Assembly: GCF_004342025.1 (NCBI RefSeq) | Contig: NZ_SLWN01000013.1 | Coordinates: 177,823 to 241,822, forward strand | Length of the DNA: 64,000 nt | Direction: 5' to 3' | From: Kribbella steppae | Lineage (GTDB): Bacteria > Actinomycetota > Actinomycetes > Propionibacteriales > Kribbellaceae | In this document: piece by piece, positions 1 through 9,549 of the stretch | Numbering within the stretch: position 1 is the stretch's first letter | How the letters are laid out: the number at the start of each line of letters is the position of its first letter | Made by a program: the position numbers and the translations under genes | Notes under the pieces: generated by a model | The model's input: only the letters and a program-made list of their open reading frames with translations | Told to the model about the DNA's origin: nothing | The model's database searches: none

Positions 1-2328
1 GAATACCTCCTGCAGCTTCACGGCGAGGACCGGGGGCTCGGCACCGTTGTACGCGAGTCGCACCTCGGAACCCGATGGGACCCGGAGCCGTTCCGGTGCG
101 AGTTCGCCGAACCGGGTTGCTGCGGGCCATGGCAGTAGTCGCCGGAGCGCCGAAGCCACGTCGATGTGGGCAAGATCGCGCGAGCCTCGCACCGAGGCGA
201 GTTCGGTACCCAGCCATTCGTCGAGATCGGCCAGGAGTGTCTCGTCGTCGACCGCAGGCCACGGGGCTCCGAGGTGGGCGTGGCAGAACGCGAGCCGCTC
301 TCGCAAGGCGAGAGCGGCCTCCGACCAGCTCAGTACGGACAGACCGCTGCGCCGGATGCCGTCGCGGACGGCCGCTTGGACGAGCAGCCGGTCGGGCTTT
401 GCCAGCGGGACGTCGTTGAGCACGATCGCGCCGAGTGCCTCGACGCGCCGCGTCACGATCCGGCCGTCTTCCCAGCGGATCTGGTCGGTGGTCGAGACGA
501 GGTCGCCTGCGATGTCTCGCGCGGTCTGCTCATCGATCGGCGCCGCGGAACGGATCCTGGCGTCGGCGCGACCGGGTGCCCGGTCAGCAACCGCGATCGC
601 CAGCCATGTCGTGGTCCGCAACGGCGATTGCGGATCCAGCGCAGCACCTGTACCACCAGACATCTGGTACGTCGCCGAGTCGACCCCCCGGACCCGCGCA
701 ATCCGATCCGGATACGCCAGTCCCACCACAACCCCCACCGCAAGATCATCCGGTACTGCGCGCGTCCCCCGACCAGCCGGCCCACCGACCGCCGGCCGCA
801 CTCCAGCTCCACCCAACGGGTCGCCGGTCATCGTGCCTCGGCCGAGACGCTTTGTTTCTTCTCGCCAGCGGGCCGTGGCTCCGCGGTCCTCGCCCCGGCG
901 GAGGGCTCGCCAGCGGGCCGGTAGATCATCGCCGAAGTCGCGGCCGGAGTCGTCCGAAAGCATCGCGACGACCTCGAGTGCCCGGTCGGCGCCGACCCGC
1001 GGCGTCCCGTCCAGCAACGCACGAGCCAACCGAGGATGCGCCCCGATCGCCGCCATCCGCCGTCCCCGCTCGGTGATCCGGCCGCCCTCGTCAAGGGCAT
1101 CGAGGCGGCGCAGCAAGTCGGTGGCCGCGGTCATCGCCACCACCGGCGGCGCCTCGAGCAAGGTCAGACCGTCACCAGCAGGCGCACCCCACGCCGCGAG
1201 GTCGAGGGCGAAGGCCGCCAGATCGGCGATCGCGATCTCCGGCGCCGCGTGATCGTCGAGATGCGAGTGGTCGGTGGCAGACCAGCACCGATAGACCCGG
1301 CCAGGCGCCTCCCGCCCGGCGCGACCCGCTCGCTGGTCGGCCGACGATCTCGAAACCCGGCAAGTAACCAACGCACCGAGGCCACGGGATTGATCGGTCC
1401 GCGGCTCCCGGGCAAGACCCGAGTCGACCACAACCCTGACCCCGGGCACAGTCAGCGAACTCTCCGCGACCGACGTCGTGACCACGATCCGACGAGTGGC
1501 GGCCGACGCCAACGCGCGATCCTGTTCAGCCCTGGACTGGCGACCGAACAACGGCAGGACATTATGACCGGCCAACCGGCGAGTCACACCGTTGATCTCG
1601 GCTTCCCCCGGGACGAACACGAGGATGTCGCCGTCGTTCTCGGTCAGTGCACGCTGGACGACGGCCGCGACGTGATCCAGTAGGCGCGGGTCGACCCGCC
1701 CACCGGGAAGCAGCGGCACGGGGACCGGTGGTGGGGCCCACTCGATCGCCACGTCGAACAGCGCAGCAGACGCCGTGATCACGGGCGCCGGCGCGTCCAA
1801 GCCCAATGCGCGACTCAGCCTGGTGGTGTCCGCCGTGGCCGAGGTCGCAACGATCGCCAGGTCTTCCCGAAGATTCGCCCGGATGTCGACGCAGAACGCG
1901 AGCAGTAGATCGGCATCGAGGTGCCGCTCGTGGCACTCGTCGATCACAATCGCGGCGACCCCCGGCAGCTCCGGGTTCTGCTGCAGACGCCGTACAAGGA
2001 GCCCTGTCGTCACCACCTCGACACGGAGTCCTTTGCCGCCGCTGCGTTCACCGCGCATCGCGTAGCCGATCCGCTGCCCGAGCGGTTCGCCGACCAGCAT
2101 CGCCAGCCGGGTCGCAGCCGCGCGGGTTGCCATCCTTCGCGGCTCGGCGACGATGATCGTGCCCCCGAGCGCGTCGCCCAGCGCAAGCGGCAACAGCGAG
2201 GTCTTCCCCGATCCAGGCGGCGCAACCAACACCGCAGTACCGCGCGAACGCACCGCATCGACCGTGGCAGGCAGAACGGCCCGGACAGGCAGATCCGCCC
2301 CCGGCACCGACAATTCAGGCAGCAACAC
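1..2328 (-). CDS. hrpB: ATP-dependent RNA helicase HrpB, 3' end outside the window
   Basis: DEAH/RHA-type helicase of the HrpB family; the physiological substrate in actinobacteria is not established. Reading leftward, the frame shows a Walker A motif (GSGKTSLLPLAL), a DECHERHLDAD box, the ATSATAD motif III and QRAGRAGR motif VI. The last visible residues, VLAVKLQEVF, match the conserved HrpB C-terminal segment, so only a short tail is missing. The start is the GTG at 2328-2326; an in-frame TAG at 2340-2338 excludes anything further upstream. About 776 codons are visible, against a usual 800-850. It is transcribed away from the NAD genes and stands alone here. Confidence 0.9.
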   Translation of the reverse strand, partial: MLLPELSVPGADLPVRAVLPATVDAVRSRGTAVLVAPPGSGKTSLLPLALGDALGGTIIVAEPRRMATRAAATRLAMLVGEPLGQRIGYAMRGERSGGKGLRVEVVTTGLLVRRLQQNPELPGVAAIVIDECHERHLDADLLLAFCVDIRANLREDLAIVATSATADTTRLSRALGLDAPAPVITASAALFDVAIEWAPPPVPVPLLPGGRVDPRLLDHVAAVVQRALTENDGDILVFVPGEAEINGVTRRLAGHNVLPLFGRQSRAEQDRALASAATRRIVVTTSVAESSLTVPGVRVVVDSGLAREPRTDQSRGLGALVTCRVSRSSADQRAGRAGREAPGRVYRCWSATDHSHLDDHAAPEIAIADLAAFALDLAAWGAPAGDGLTLLEAPPVVAMTAATDLLRRLDALDEGGRITERGRRMAAIGAHPRLARALLDGTPRVGADRALEVVAMLSDDSGRDFGDDLPARWRALRRGEDRGATARWREETKRLGRGTMTGDPLGGAGVRPAVGGPAGRGTRAVPDDLAVGVVVGLAYPDRIARVRGVDSATYQMSGGTGAALDPQSPLRTTTWLAIAVADRAPGRADARIRSAAPIDEQTARDIAGDLVSTTDQIRWEDGRIVTRRVEALGAIVLNDVPLAKPDRLLVQAAVRDGIRRSGLSVLSWSEAALALRERLAFCHAHLGAPWPAVDDETLLADLDEWLGTELASVRGSRDLAHIDVASALRRLLPWPAATRFGELAPERLRVPSGSEVRLAYNGAEPPVLAVKLQEVF

Positions 2329-2481
2329 GCCCCGACGCTAACCGACCACCACCGCAGACCCCCTCGACAACCCGGTCCACAGCCCCATGAACAACCCATT
2401 CTGCCGAGAGGTCCTGTACTGGCGAACGCCGCTGGGCGACTCGCTCGTCGCATCCGATCGCCGACGAGTGACCGCAGCTGG

Positions 2482-3186
2482 TCAGCGTGGTGGGCGGAGT
2501 ACTGCGAACGGGTCCGTGACGGTCAGCTCGCGGGCCACGAACGTGTAGACGGTCGCGGGACGGCCGCCGCTCTGGCCGGGGCTGGCTCGCCGCTCGGTCG
2601 GGTCGATCACGTGCCGCCGGGTCAGGACGCGGGTGAGGTTGGTGGCGCCGAGCTCATAGCCCAGTGCGGCGCCGAACAGGTCACGCAGCTCGGCAATGGT
2701 GAACTCCAAGGGAGCCAGCGCGAACCCGATGTTCGTGTACGACAGTTTCGCGCGCAGACGCCCGACCGCGGCATCGATGAAGTAGTGATGGTCGAACGCG
2801 GTCCGCGGCAGGTCGTCGATCGGGTGCCAGAGCGTGTCGGACGGAAGCTCCGGCCGTACGTCGGACGGAACCAGGCCGAGATAGCCCGTTGCCAGCACGC
2901 GGGCCCGCGGATCACGATCGATCGCACTGTGGGTGGCCAACTGTTCCAGGTGCGCGACGTCGCGGACGTCGACCTTCGTCGCGAGGTGCCCGGTGATGGC
3001 CTCCCGGAGCCGCTCTACAGGCTCGACCCCGCCGCCGGGAAGAGCCCAGCGGCCACGGTGCGGACTCCGTGCGCGTTTCCAGAGCAGGACGCACAACCTG
3101 CCGTCGCGGACGGACAGGACCACGGCGAGCACTTCGTGCGGATAACTGGGGAAGTTAACCGGATCACCTTTCTTGGCTGCGGGCAC
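2482..3186 (-). CDS. nrtR: NrtR-type Nudix-related transcriptional regulator of NAD biosynthesis
   Basis: An N-terminal Nudix fold (about residues 15-145) is followed by a winged-helix domain (about 150-215), the NrtR arrangement. The Nudix box at 50-70 keeps GGG and RE but lacks the following EExG glutamates (REAITGH), as expected of a sensor rather than a hydrolase. It is divergent from nadC-nadA-nadB, and a candidate operator lies 24 bp upstream of the chosen GTG. The in-frame ATG at 3297 would overlap the nadC start and swallow the operator, so I prefer GTG 3186 (234 aa); no clear ribosome binding site supports either start. NrtR proteins typically repress NAD synthesis genes and release DNA on binding ADP-ribose or NAD-related ligands. 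Confidence 0.82.
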   Translation of the reverse strand: MPAAKKGDPVNFPSYPHEVLAVVLSVRDGRLCVLLWKRARSPHRGRWALPGGGVEPVERLREAITGHLATKVDVRDVAHLEQLATHSAIDRDPRARVLATGYLGLVPSDVRPELPSDTLWHPIDDLPRTAFDHHYFIDAAVGRLRAKLSYTNIGFALAPLEFTIAELRDLFGAALGYELGATNLTRVLTRRHVIDPTERRASPGQSGGRPATVYTFVARELTVTDPFAVLRPPR

Positions 3187-3209
3187 GACGACGATGGTAG
3201 CGTGCGTGT

Positions 3210-3232
3210 AGTTATCGACTATCAGGCGAAAA
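3210..3232 (+). promoter_or_regulatory. Candidate NrtR operator 1 (nrtR/nadC intergenic)
   Basis: A 23-bp element beginning AGTTATCG and ending GCGAAAA, with an imperfect inverted repeat of the TTATCGM / GCGAAAA type. It matches the element at 4199-4221 at 20 of 23 positions. It lies between the divergent nrtR and nadC starts, where a shared operator would act on both. Binding by NrtR is inferred from position and repetition. Confidence 0.65.
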
Positions 3233-3291
3233 CATCCGAATGGTTGCGATCCACGCAGATCAGCACCACAGACAGAAGGTCGGAACAACCC

Positions 3292-4164
3292 ATGCAACTG
3301 ACGACGGAGACGGTCCGGACCGCGGTGCTGGCCGCACTGGCCGAGGATCAGTCGGCAGACGACGTCACCACACGGTGGAGCGTCCCAGCGGCGCTACAAG
3401 TCGAGGCAACGATGATCGCCAAGCAGCCGGGACGCGTAGGCGGTCTGCCTGCTGTACAAGGCGTCTACGCCGCCATCGATCCCACCGTCACGGTGCGGCC
3501 GGCTGTTGCCGATGGCGATTCGGTTCTCCCCGGACAGCCGCTGGCGTGGATCAGTGGTGCGGCGCACTCGATCATCACCGGCGAGCGGGTGGCGCTGAAC
3601 TTCGTCCAGCGGATGTCGGGCATCGCAACCCTCACGTCGGCCTTCGTAGCTGCGATCGGAGCGCGCCCGGTCCGGCTGCTCGACACCCGCAAGACCGCGC
3701 CCGGTCTCCGGGCCATGGACAAGTACGCCGTGAGTTGCGGCGGTGGAACGAACCACAGGCTCGACCTGGCCGCCATGGTGCTGCTCAAGGAGAACCATCT
3801 CGCTGCGGCCGGCGGCGTCCTGGCGGCCGTTCGCCGGGTCCGAGACGGCATGACCGCGGAAGGCAGAGGTATGGCGATCGAGGTCGAAGTCACCACTGCG
3901 GAGGAAGCCTGCGAAGCGCTCGACTGCCAGGTCGAGTGGATCCTGCTGGACAACATGTCCGCCGAGGAGATGGCCACGGTCGTCGAGCGGCGCAACACCT
4001 CCGGGTCGACATCCCAACTCGAGGCCTCCGGCACGATCACCTTGGACACCGTCGCCGACGTCGCCGCCACCGGTGTCGATGCCGTCTCGGTCGGCGCCCT
4101 CACCCACTCCCCTGCCGCACTCGACATCAGCCTGCTCGTCACTCGCGACCACGAACTCAACTGA
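3292..4164 (+). CDS. nadC: Quinolinate phosphoribosyltransferase (carboxylating)
   Basis: Converts quinolinate and PRPP to nicotinate mononucleotide in de novo NAD synthesis; cytosolic. At 290 aa it has normal length. Visible motifs are DTRKTAPGLR (131-140, with catalytic-type K134), GGGTNHR (150-156) and LKENH (165-169), all conserved in the family. The frame is open far upstream, but the ATG at 3292 follows an AGAAGG ribosome binding site and gives the canonical N-terminus. It is first in a nadC-nadA-nadB order and is followed by an 79-nt gap that carries a second copy of the putative operator. Confidence 0.95.
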   Translation: MQLTTETVRTAVLAALAEDQSADDVTTRWSVPAALQVEATMIAKQPGRVGGLPAVQGVYAAIDPTVTVRPAVADGDSVLPGQPLAWISGAAHSIITGERVALNFVQRMSGIATLTSAFVAAIGARPVRLLDTRKTAPGLRAMDKYAVSCGGGTNHRLDLAAMVLLKENHLAAAGGVLAAVRRVRDGMTAEGRGMAIEVEVTTAEEACEALDCQVEWILLDNMSAEEMATVVERRNTSGSTSQLEASGTITLDTVADVAATGVDAVSVGALTHSPAALDISLLVTRDHELN

Positions 4165-4198
4165 GCTCCGGCACGGCGCCGGCGGCGTCGTCATCCCC

Positions 4199-4221
4199 AG
4201 TTATCGCCTATGAAGCGAAAA
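4199..4221 (+). promoter_or_regulatory. Candidate NrtR operator 2 (nadC/nadA intergenic)
   Basis: A near-identical copy of the 3210-3232 element, AGTTATCG then CTAT then GCGAAAA, with inverted half-sites TTATCGC and GCGAAAA. It ends 22 bp before the nadA GTG. This suggests that nadA-nadB has its own promoter and is controlled separately from nadC by the same regulator. Confidence 0.65.
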
Positions 4222-4243
4222 TCTCCCGAGAGAAGGACCTGTT

Positions 4244-5218
4244 GTGACCGTTGGGACAGCAATCAGCTGGCAGGAAGAGGTACGCCGCCTGGCCCGGGAG
4301 CGAGATGCGGTGGTGCTCGCCCACAACTACCAGGAACCGGCGATCCAAGATGTCGCCGATCACGTCGGCGACTCGCTCGCGTTGTCGCGCGTCGCGGCCA
4401 GTACCGACGCGTCCACGATCGTGTTCTGTGGCGTGCATTTCATGGCGGAGACCGCCAAACTGCTCAGCCCTGACAAGACCGTGCTGATCCCCACCGCCCG
4501 GGCCGGCTGCTCCTTGGCGGACACCATTACCGCTGACCAGTTGCGGGCCTGGAAGGCCGAGCACCCCGACGCTGCGGTTGTTGCCTATGTCAACACCAGT
4601 GCGGCCGTGAAGGCCGAGGCCGATATCTGCTGTACGTCGTCCAACGCGGTGGAGGTGGTGAACTCGATCCCGGCGGATCAGCCGATTCTGTTTCTGCCCG
4701 ACCAGTTCCTCGGGGACCATGTCAGGAGGCAGACCGGTCGGGAGAACATCGAGGTGTGGATGGGCGAGTGCCACGTGCATGCCGGCATCAGCGCGGCCGA
4801 CCTGCGCACTCAAGTGGCGGCCGACCCTGCTGCCGAGGTTCTGGTCCATCCCGAGTGCGGCTGCGCGTCGTCGGCGATCTGGCTCGCCGGCGTGGGTGAT
4901 CTGCCGGCAGATCGGACCCACATCCTCTCCACCGCCGGCATGCTGGACGCCGCTCGCGACATGACCGCGAAGACCGCCCTGGTCGCGACGGAAATCGGCA
5001 TGCTCCATCAACTTCGCAAGGTGAACCAGAAGACGACCTTCCTGCCGGTGAACCCGAAGGCCTCATGCCGATTCATGAAGATGATCACCCCGGACCTACT
5101 GGTGCGGTGCCTGCGTGAGGGACGCGACGAGATCCAACTGGCACCAGAGGTCGTCGAGCGTGCCCGGCGCTCGGTCGAACGGATGGTTGCCATCGGCAAA
5201 CCTGCAGGTGCTCGATGA
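4244..5218 (+). CDS. nadA: Quinolinate synthase NadA ([4Fe-4S] enzyme)
   Basis: Condenses iminoaspartate with dihydroxyacetone phosphate to give quinolinate. At 324 aa it has the usual length. The motifs AHNYQ (26-30), YVNTSAAVKAEAD (115-127), CCTSSNA, HPECGC (202-207) and NPKASC (270-275) are visible. Cluster ligands are probably C130, one cysteine of the ECGC motif, and C275. The start is GTG 4244, preceded by GAGAGAAGG. The stop overlaps the nadB ATG (ATGA), so the two are translationally coupled and the unstable iminoaspartate product of NadB can be passed on quickly. Confidence 0.95.
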   Translation: MTVGTAISWQEEVRRLARERDAVVLAHNYQEPAIQDVADHVGDSLALSRVAASTDASTIVFCGVHFMAETAKLLSPDKTVLIPTARAGCSLADTITADQLRAWKAEHPDAAVVAYVNTSAAVKAEADICCTSSNAVEVVNSIPADQPILFLPDQFLGDHVRRQTGRENIEVWMGECHVHAGISAADLRTQVAADPAAEVLVHPECGCASSAIWLAGVGDLPADRTHILSTAGMLDAARDMTAKTALVATEIGMLHQLRKVNQKTTFLPVNPKASCRFMKMITPDLLVRCLREGRDEIQLAPEVVERARRSVERMVAIGKPAGAR

Positions 5219-6726
5219 CGCGCACCGTCGACGTCGTCGTCATCGGCGCCGGCGTGGCAGGCCTGTCAACCGCGCTCGGTCTCGCGGCGACCCGCGATGT
5301 GCTCCTGCTCAGCGCCGGCGACGGCAGCACGCCCTGGGCACAGGGCGGCGTCTCGGCCGCGTACGGCGAGGACGATCCGCTCGACCACGCGCGCGACACC
5401 GACATCGCCGGCGCAGGATTCTGCGATCTACGCAACGTTCGGGCATTGGTCGAGGAGGGACCGCAGCGACTTGCCGAACTCATCGCTCAGGGGGCTCGCT
5501 TCGACCGTGACGACGACGGATCGCTGTCGAGAACTCTCGAGGGAGGCCACGGTCGTTCCCGGATCGTGCACGCAGGCGGTGACGCCACCGGCGCGGAGGT
5601 TCATCGCGCGCTCCGTAGCGCGCTACAGCTCACCGGCGTTCAGACGATGGACGGACGGACCATCGGCCTGATCAAGTCAGACTCCGGCCGCATCGTCGGC
5701 GTGCTCGTCGAAACCGGCACGGAGATCACCCGGATCGACGCGCGCGCCGTTGTACTGGCCACAGGCGGAGTCGGCAACGCCTACCTGGCGAGCACCAATC
5801 CGCCGACGGTGCGCGGTGATGGCATCGCTCTGGCGCTGCGGGCCGGCGCATCTGTGGTGGACATGGAGTTCGTCCAGTTCCACCCGACCGCGCTCTTCAC
5901 CGGTGAAACCGGCGGTCAGTTGCCGTTGGTCACCGAAGCCGTGCGCGGTGAAGGCGCAGTACTACGTGACATGCATGGTCGCAGGATCATGGCCGGCCGG
6001 CACCCGCGAGCCGATCTGGCCCCTCGGGACGTCGTCGCCCGGGAGGTCGAGGCAACGATGCGCCGCGACGGATCCGACCACGTCTGGCTGGACGCCACAT
6101 CCATCGCGCCCGACGTACTCCGACAGCGATTCCCGACCGTACTGGCCTCCTGCGCACGGATCGGCGTTGACCTGCTGTCCGAGCAGATCCCGGTCGCGCC
6201 CGCCGAACACTTCCTGTGCGGCGGCATCCGAACCGACCGCGACGGCGCAACCGACGTACCAGGCCTGTACGCCGTCGGCGAGGTCGCCGCAACCGGCGTA
6301 CACGGGGCCAACCGGCTCGCCTCCAACAGCCTCCTGGAGGGACTGGTCTTCGGCCGGCGCGTCGCAACGGCCCTGACCCTCGATCTCCCCGCAACGGACC
6401 ACGGCCACTCACACGAACTGGCACTGAACCATGATCGCGAACCGGAACGGGTTCGCGCGATCCTGACCAAGTACGCCGGTATCCGTCGCGACGGCGCAGG
6501 TCTGAACGCCGCCGCTGACGAACTCGAGCCCCTGGGCACCGGACCGCTCGCGACGGTGGCGCGATCTGTCATCGCGGCAGCGACCACACGACAAGACAGC
6601 CGCGGCTGCCACTGGCGTTCGGACTACCCGCACTCCGACGAGCGCTGGGACGAGCACATCGTCGTACGGCTCGACAAAGATGACCGCCCGACCACCCGGC
6701 AACTTCTCCACGCAACCACGCAGTGA
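5215..6726 (+). CDS. nadB: L-aspartate oxidase NadB (flavoprotein)
   Basis: Oxidises L-aspartate to iminoaspartate with FAD, the first step of de novo NAD synthesis. At 503 aa it has an N-terminal dinucleotide-binding GAGVAGLS (11-18), the PWAQGGVSAA loop, and the conserved HGANRLASNSLLEG flavin-contact motif, followed by a helical C-terminal domain. The start overlaps the nadA stop by four bases. A hairpin eight bases downstream probably ends the operon. Confidence 0.95.
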   Translation: MTRTVDVVVIGAGVAGLSTALGLAATRDVLLLSAGDGSTPWAQGGVSAAYGEDDPLDHARDTDIAGAGFCDLRNVRALVEEGPQRLAELIAQGARFDRDDDGSLSRTLEGGHGRSRIVHAGGDATGAEVHRALRSALQLTGVQTMDGRTIGLIKSDSGRIVGVLVETGTEITRIDARAVVLATGGVGNAYLASTNPPTVRGDGIALALRAGASVVDMEFVQFHPTALFTGETGGQLPLVTEAVRGEGAVLRDMHGRRIMAGRHPRADLAPRDVVAREVEATMRRDGSDHVWLDATSIAPDVLRQRFPTVLASCARIGVDLLSEQIPVAPAEHFLCGGIRTDRDGATDVPGLYAVGEVAATGVHGANRLASNSLLEGLVFGRRVATALTLDLPATDHGHSHELALNHDREPERVRAILTKYAGIRRDGAGLNAAADELEPLGTGPLATVARSVIAAATTRQDSRGCHWRSDYPHSDERWDEHIVVRLDKDDRPTTRQLLHATTQ

Positions 6727-6733
6727 CGGGGCA

Positions 6734-6756
6734 CCGGCCTCCGAAATCAAGGCCGG
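6734..6756 (+). terminator. Candidate terminator hairpin after nadB
   Basis: A perfect 7-bp stem CCGGCCT/AGGCCGG with a 9-nt loop lies just after the nadB stop. There is no U-tract, as is common in actinobacteria, so termination is inferred from position. Confidence 0.5.
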
Positions 6757-7093
6757 CCCGCGTCTCCGACAGCGACGCCGAGCTCCTCCGGCAGCTCGAC
6801 CGCTCGGCATCACCATCGGTACGACGCTCACGGTGAACCGCCGCCACGACGTCGCCGGCACGATCGACGTCGTCTACGACGGCGTCCGTCGCTCTGGACC
6901 TCACGACCGCTTACGCGATGCGCGTCGTACAGACGGATCTCTGACACGAGCCCTTAGCTCAGCGCCAGCGTGTGAGCACGCAGCGAATACGGTTGCCCGA
7001 AGCTCTTACCCAGCAGGGGTTGAGCGCGCAGAATGCGAAGCACAGGGCGTGTGGTGGGGCTGCGCGCCGGGGGAACAAAGGGTGGGGGCATCC
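6757..7093. other. Non-coding stretch between nadB and the sugar-dehydrogenase gene
   Basis: No frame here gives a recognisable protein. The plus frame is open into the next gene, but its translation is low-complexity Arg/Pro/Ala of the kind seen in shadow frames. It should contain the promoter of the 7094 gene; no confident -35/-10 pair is visible. Confidence 0.4.
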
Positions 7094-9403
7094 ATGATGC
7101 GTCTGGGATTTGCCACGCGTAGGCGCGGGCTGGTCAGCGCGGTCGCGGCGATGTTGCTGGGCGCCGCGTTGCTCACGCAGGTCGGGCCTGGTCCGGCAGG
7201 GGCTTCGACGTTGCCGACCGGGTTTCGCGACAACATCGTACTGAGCGGGTTGACCAACCCGACGGTGCTGCAGTTCGCACCCGACGGGCGGATCTTCGTC
7301 GGCCAGAAGAACGGCGTGATCAAGGTCTTCCAGAGCCTGACGGATACGAACCCGGTGACGGTGGCCGACCTCAGGACACAGGTCAACGACTACTGGGACC
7401 GCGGTCTCCTCGGCTTCGCGATCCCGCCCAACTTCCCGGCAAACCCCTTTGTTTACGTGCTTTACGCGTACGAAGCGCCGATCGGCGGTACGGCGCCGAC
7501 GTGGAACGACGCCTGTCCGACACCACCCGGCCCGACCACCGACGGATGCCTGGTGTCGGCGCGCCTGTCGCGACTCCAGATCAGCGGCAACGTCATGACG
7601 GGCAGCGAACAGGTCCTCATCAACGACTGGTGCCAGCAGTACCCGAGCCACTCCGTCGGCACGCTCCTGTTCGGACGCGACGGCTACCTGTACGCCAGCG
7701 CCGGCGACGGTGCCAGCTTCAACAACGTGGACTACGGGCAGTACGGCGCGACGTACGCCGGCGATAAGGCCAACCCGTGTGGCGATCCGCCAGGTGCGGT
7801 TGGTACTGCGCTGAGCCCGCCCGGAGCGCAAGGTGGAGCGCTGCGGAGTCAGAGCGTACGGCGTCCCACCGGGCCGGCGACGCTCGACGGTGCGATCCTG
7901 CGCCTCGACCCGGCGACCGGTGCCGGCGTACCCGGAAACCCGTTCTTCTCGTCGACCGACCCGAACGCGCGGCGCATCGTGTCCTACGGAGTACGCAATC
8001 CGTTCCGGATGACGCAACGTCCGGGCACTGACGAACTATGGGTCGGCGATGTCGGCTGGGGCGCCTGGGAAGAGATCAACCGGCTGGTGGCACCGACCAC
8101 GGCCACCAACTTCGGCTGGCCGTGCTACGAAGGCACGAGCCCTCAGAGCGGCTACCAGGGTGCCGGTCTCACCTCGTGCCAGTCGCTGTACTCGACGCCT
8201 GGCTCGGTCGTTGCGCCGTACTACGCCTATAACCACAACGCCTGCGTGGTGAACTACACCGGCTGCCGCACCGGTGGTTCGTCGATCACGGGCATCGCGT
8301 TCTACCAAAGCGGGTCGTATCCGGCGCAGTACAACGGCGCACTCTTCTTCGCCGACCACTCGCGCAACGAGATCTGGGCGATGCTGCCTGGTACGAACGG
8401 ATTGCCTGATCCGGCCAGACTGCAGTCGTTCGTGGGTGTCGACGCGGCCGGCGGCGCGGCCGGGCATCCGGTCGACCTGAAGATTGGCCCCGGTGGCGAC
8501 CTGTTCTACGTCGACATGGAGAACGGTTCGGTCCACCGGATCACCTTCACCGCCGCCAACCAGGCGCCGAATGCTGCCTTCACCGCAAACCCGGCCAGTG
8601 GCGCGGTCCCACTGACGGTCAACTTCGACGGCAGCAGCTCATCCGACCCGGAAGGCCGTCCGCTCACGTACTCGTGGGATCTCAACGGCGACGGGACCTT
8701 TGGTGACGCGACCGGTACGACGACGTCGTACACCTATTCGTCTTCGGGCGTCTATCATCCAGCGCTTCGGGTGACGGATGACCAAGGCGCTAGCGACACC
8801 ACGTCGGTGACCGTCACGGCTGGCAATACCGCGCCGACCGTTGTGATCGATTCACCCGGGGCGTCGCTCACCTGGAAGGTCGGCGACCCGATCCCGTTCA
8901 GCGGCCACGCAACCGACGTACAGGACGGAACGCTTCCGGCGTCATCGTTGAGCTGGTCCGCGTACATGAATCACTGCATCACGCCGACCGACTGCCACGC
9001 GCATCTCCTGCAGACGATGAACGGCGTCGCCAGTGGTTCGTTCACCGCGCCCGACCATGCATACCCGTCCTGGATCGAACTGAGGTTGACCGCGAGTGAC
9101 TCATCCGGTCTGACGTCGACAACCAGTCTCCGGTTGAACCCGCGAACCGTCGTACTCACGTTCAAGACCACGCCTGGCGGCCTCAACCTCACCAACCTGG
9201 TCGTCAACGAGGCACCCCGCTCGACCCCGTTCTCCGTCACGGTCATCGTGGGCTCCGCCAACTCCGTCAGCGCCCCGTCCCCACAACCCTTCAATAAGTC
9301 CACCTATTTGTTCACCTCGTGGTCCGACGGCGGCCCGCAAAGCCACACCATCACCGCCCCCGCCGTCAACACCACCTACACCGCCACCTACCGCAAACGC
9401 TGA
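7094..9403 (+). CDS. Secreted PQQ-type sugar/sorbosone dehydrogenase-like protein with PKD domain
   Basis: 769 aa. A signal peptide (1 to about 36, ending near AGAS) precedes a glucose/sorbosone-dehydrogenase-type beta-propeller (about 40-475; motifs APDGRIFVGQKNG, DRGLLGFAIPP, YGVRNPFR, GWPCYEG). A PKD domain (about 485-575, with DGSSSSDPEGRPLTYSWDLNGDG) and a C-terminal beta-rich region follow. It probably oxidises a sugar or binds polysaccharide outside the cell; cofactor and substrate cannot be read from sequence. The start is the first ATG of an ATGATG pair after GGGTGGGGG; the frame is open upstream without a credible start. Confidence 0.85.
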   Translation: MMRLGFATRRRGLVSAVAAMLLGAALLTQVGPGPAGASTLPTGFRDNIVLSGLTNPTVLQFAPDGRIFVGQKNGVIKVFQSLTDTNPVTVADLRTQVNDYWDRGLLGFAIPPNFPANPFVYVLYAYEAPIGGTAPTWNDACPTPPGPTTDGCLVSARLSRLQISGNVMTGSEQVLINDWCQQYPSHSVGTLLFGRDGYLYASAGDGASFNNVDYGQYGATYAGDKANPCGDPPGAVGTALSPPGAQGGALRSQSVRRPTGPATLDGAILRLDPATGAGVPGNPFFSSTDPNARRIVSYGVRNPFRMTQRPGTDELWVGDVGWGAWEEINRLVAPTTATNFGWPCYEGTSPQSGYQGAGLTSCQSLYSTPGSVVAPYYAYNHNACVVNYTGCRTGGSSITGIAFYQSGSYPAQYNGALFFADHSRNEIWAMLPGTNGLPDPARLQSFVGVDAAGGAAGHPVDLKIGPGGDLFYVDMENGSVHRITFTAANQAPNAAFTANPASGAVPLTVNFDGSSSSDPEGRPLTYSWDLNGDGTFGDATGTTTSYTYSSSGVYHPALRVTDDQGASDTTSVTVTAGNTAPTVVIDSPGASLTWKVGDPIPFSGHATDVQDGTLPASSLSWSAYMNHCITPTDCHAHLLQTMNGVASGSFTAPDHAYPSWIELRLTASDSSGLTSTTSLRLNPRTVVLTFKTTPGGLNLTNLVVNEAPRSTPFSVTVIVGSANSVSAPSPQPFNKSTYLFTSWSDGGPQSHTITAPAVNTTYTATYRKR

Positions 9404-9549
9404 TTCCACCCGATTGGGCTGTCGCGGCGTACACGGATTTCGCTGCACCATCGTTCGGCGTGGCGACTAAGCGAGGCTGTGGTCGCGGCAGCGCAAAGGC
9501 CTGACCGGCTCATCGTGCTTCCTTGGTTGACTGGTAGCTGTCTAGGATG

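Noticed and set aside
47..1252. Long plus-strand open frame of about 400 codons
   Set aside because: Arg/Ser/Ala-rich translation with no domain; it is antisense to hrpB, whose motifs are clear in the minus frame.
1921..3291. Upstream in-frame extension of nadC
   Set aside because: It would cross hrpB and nrtR antisense; nadC has a good start and ribosome binding site at 3292.
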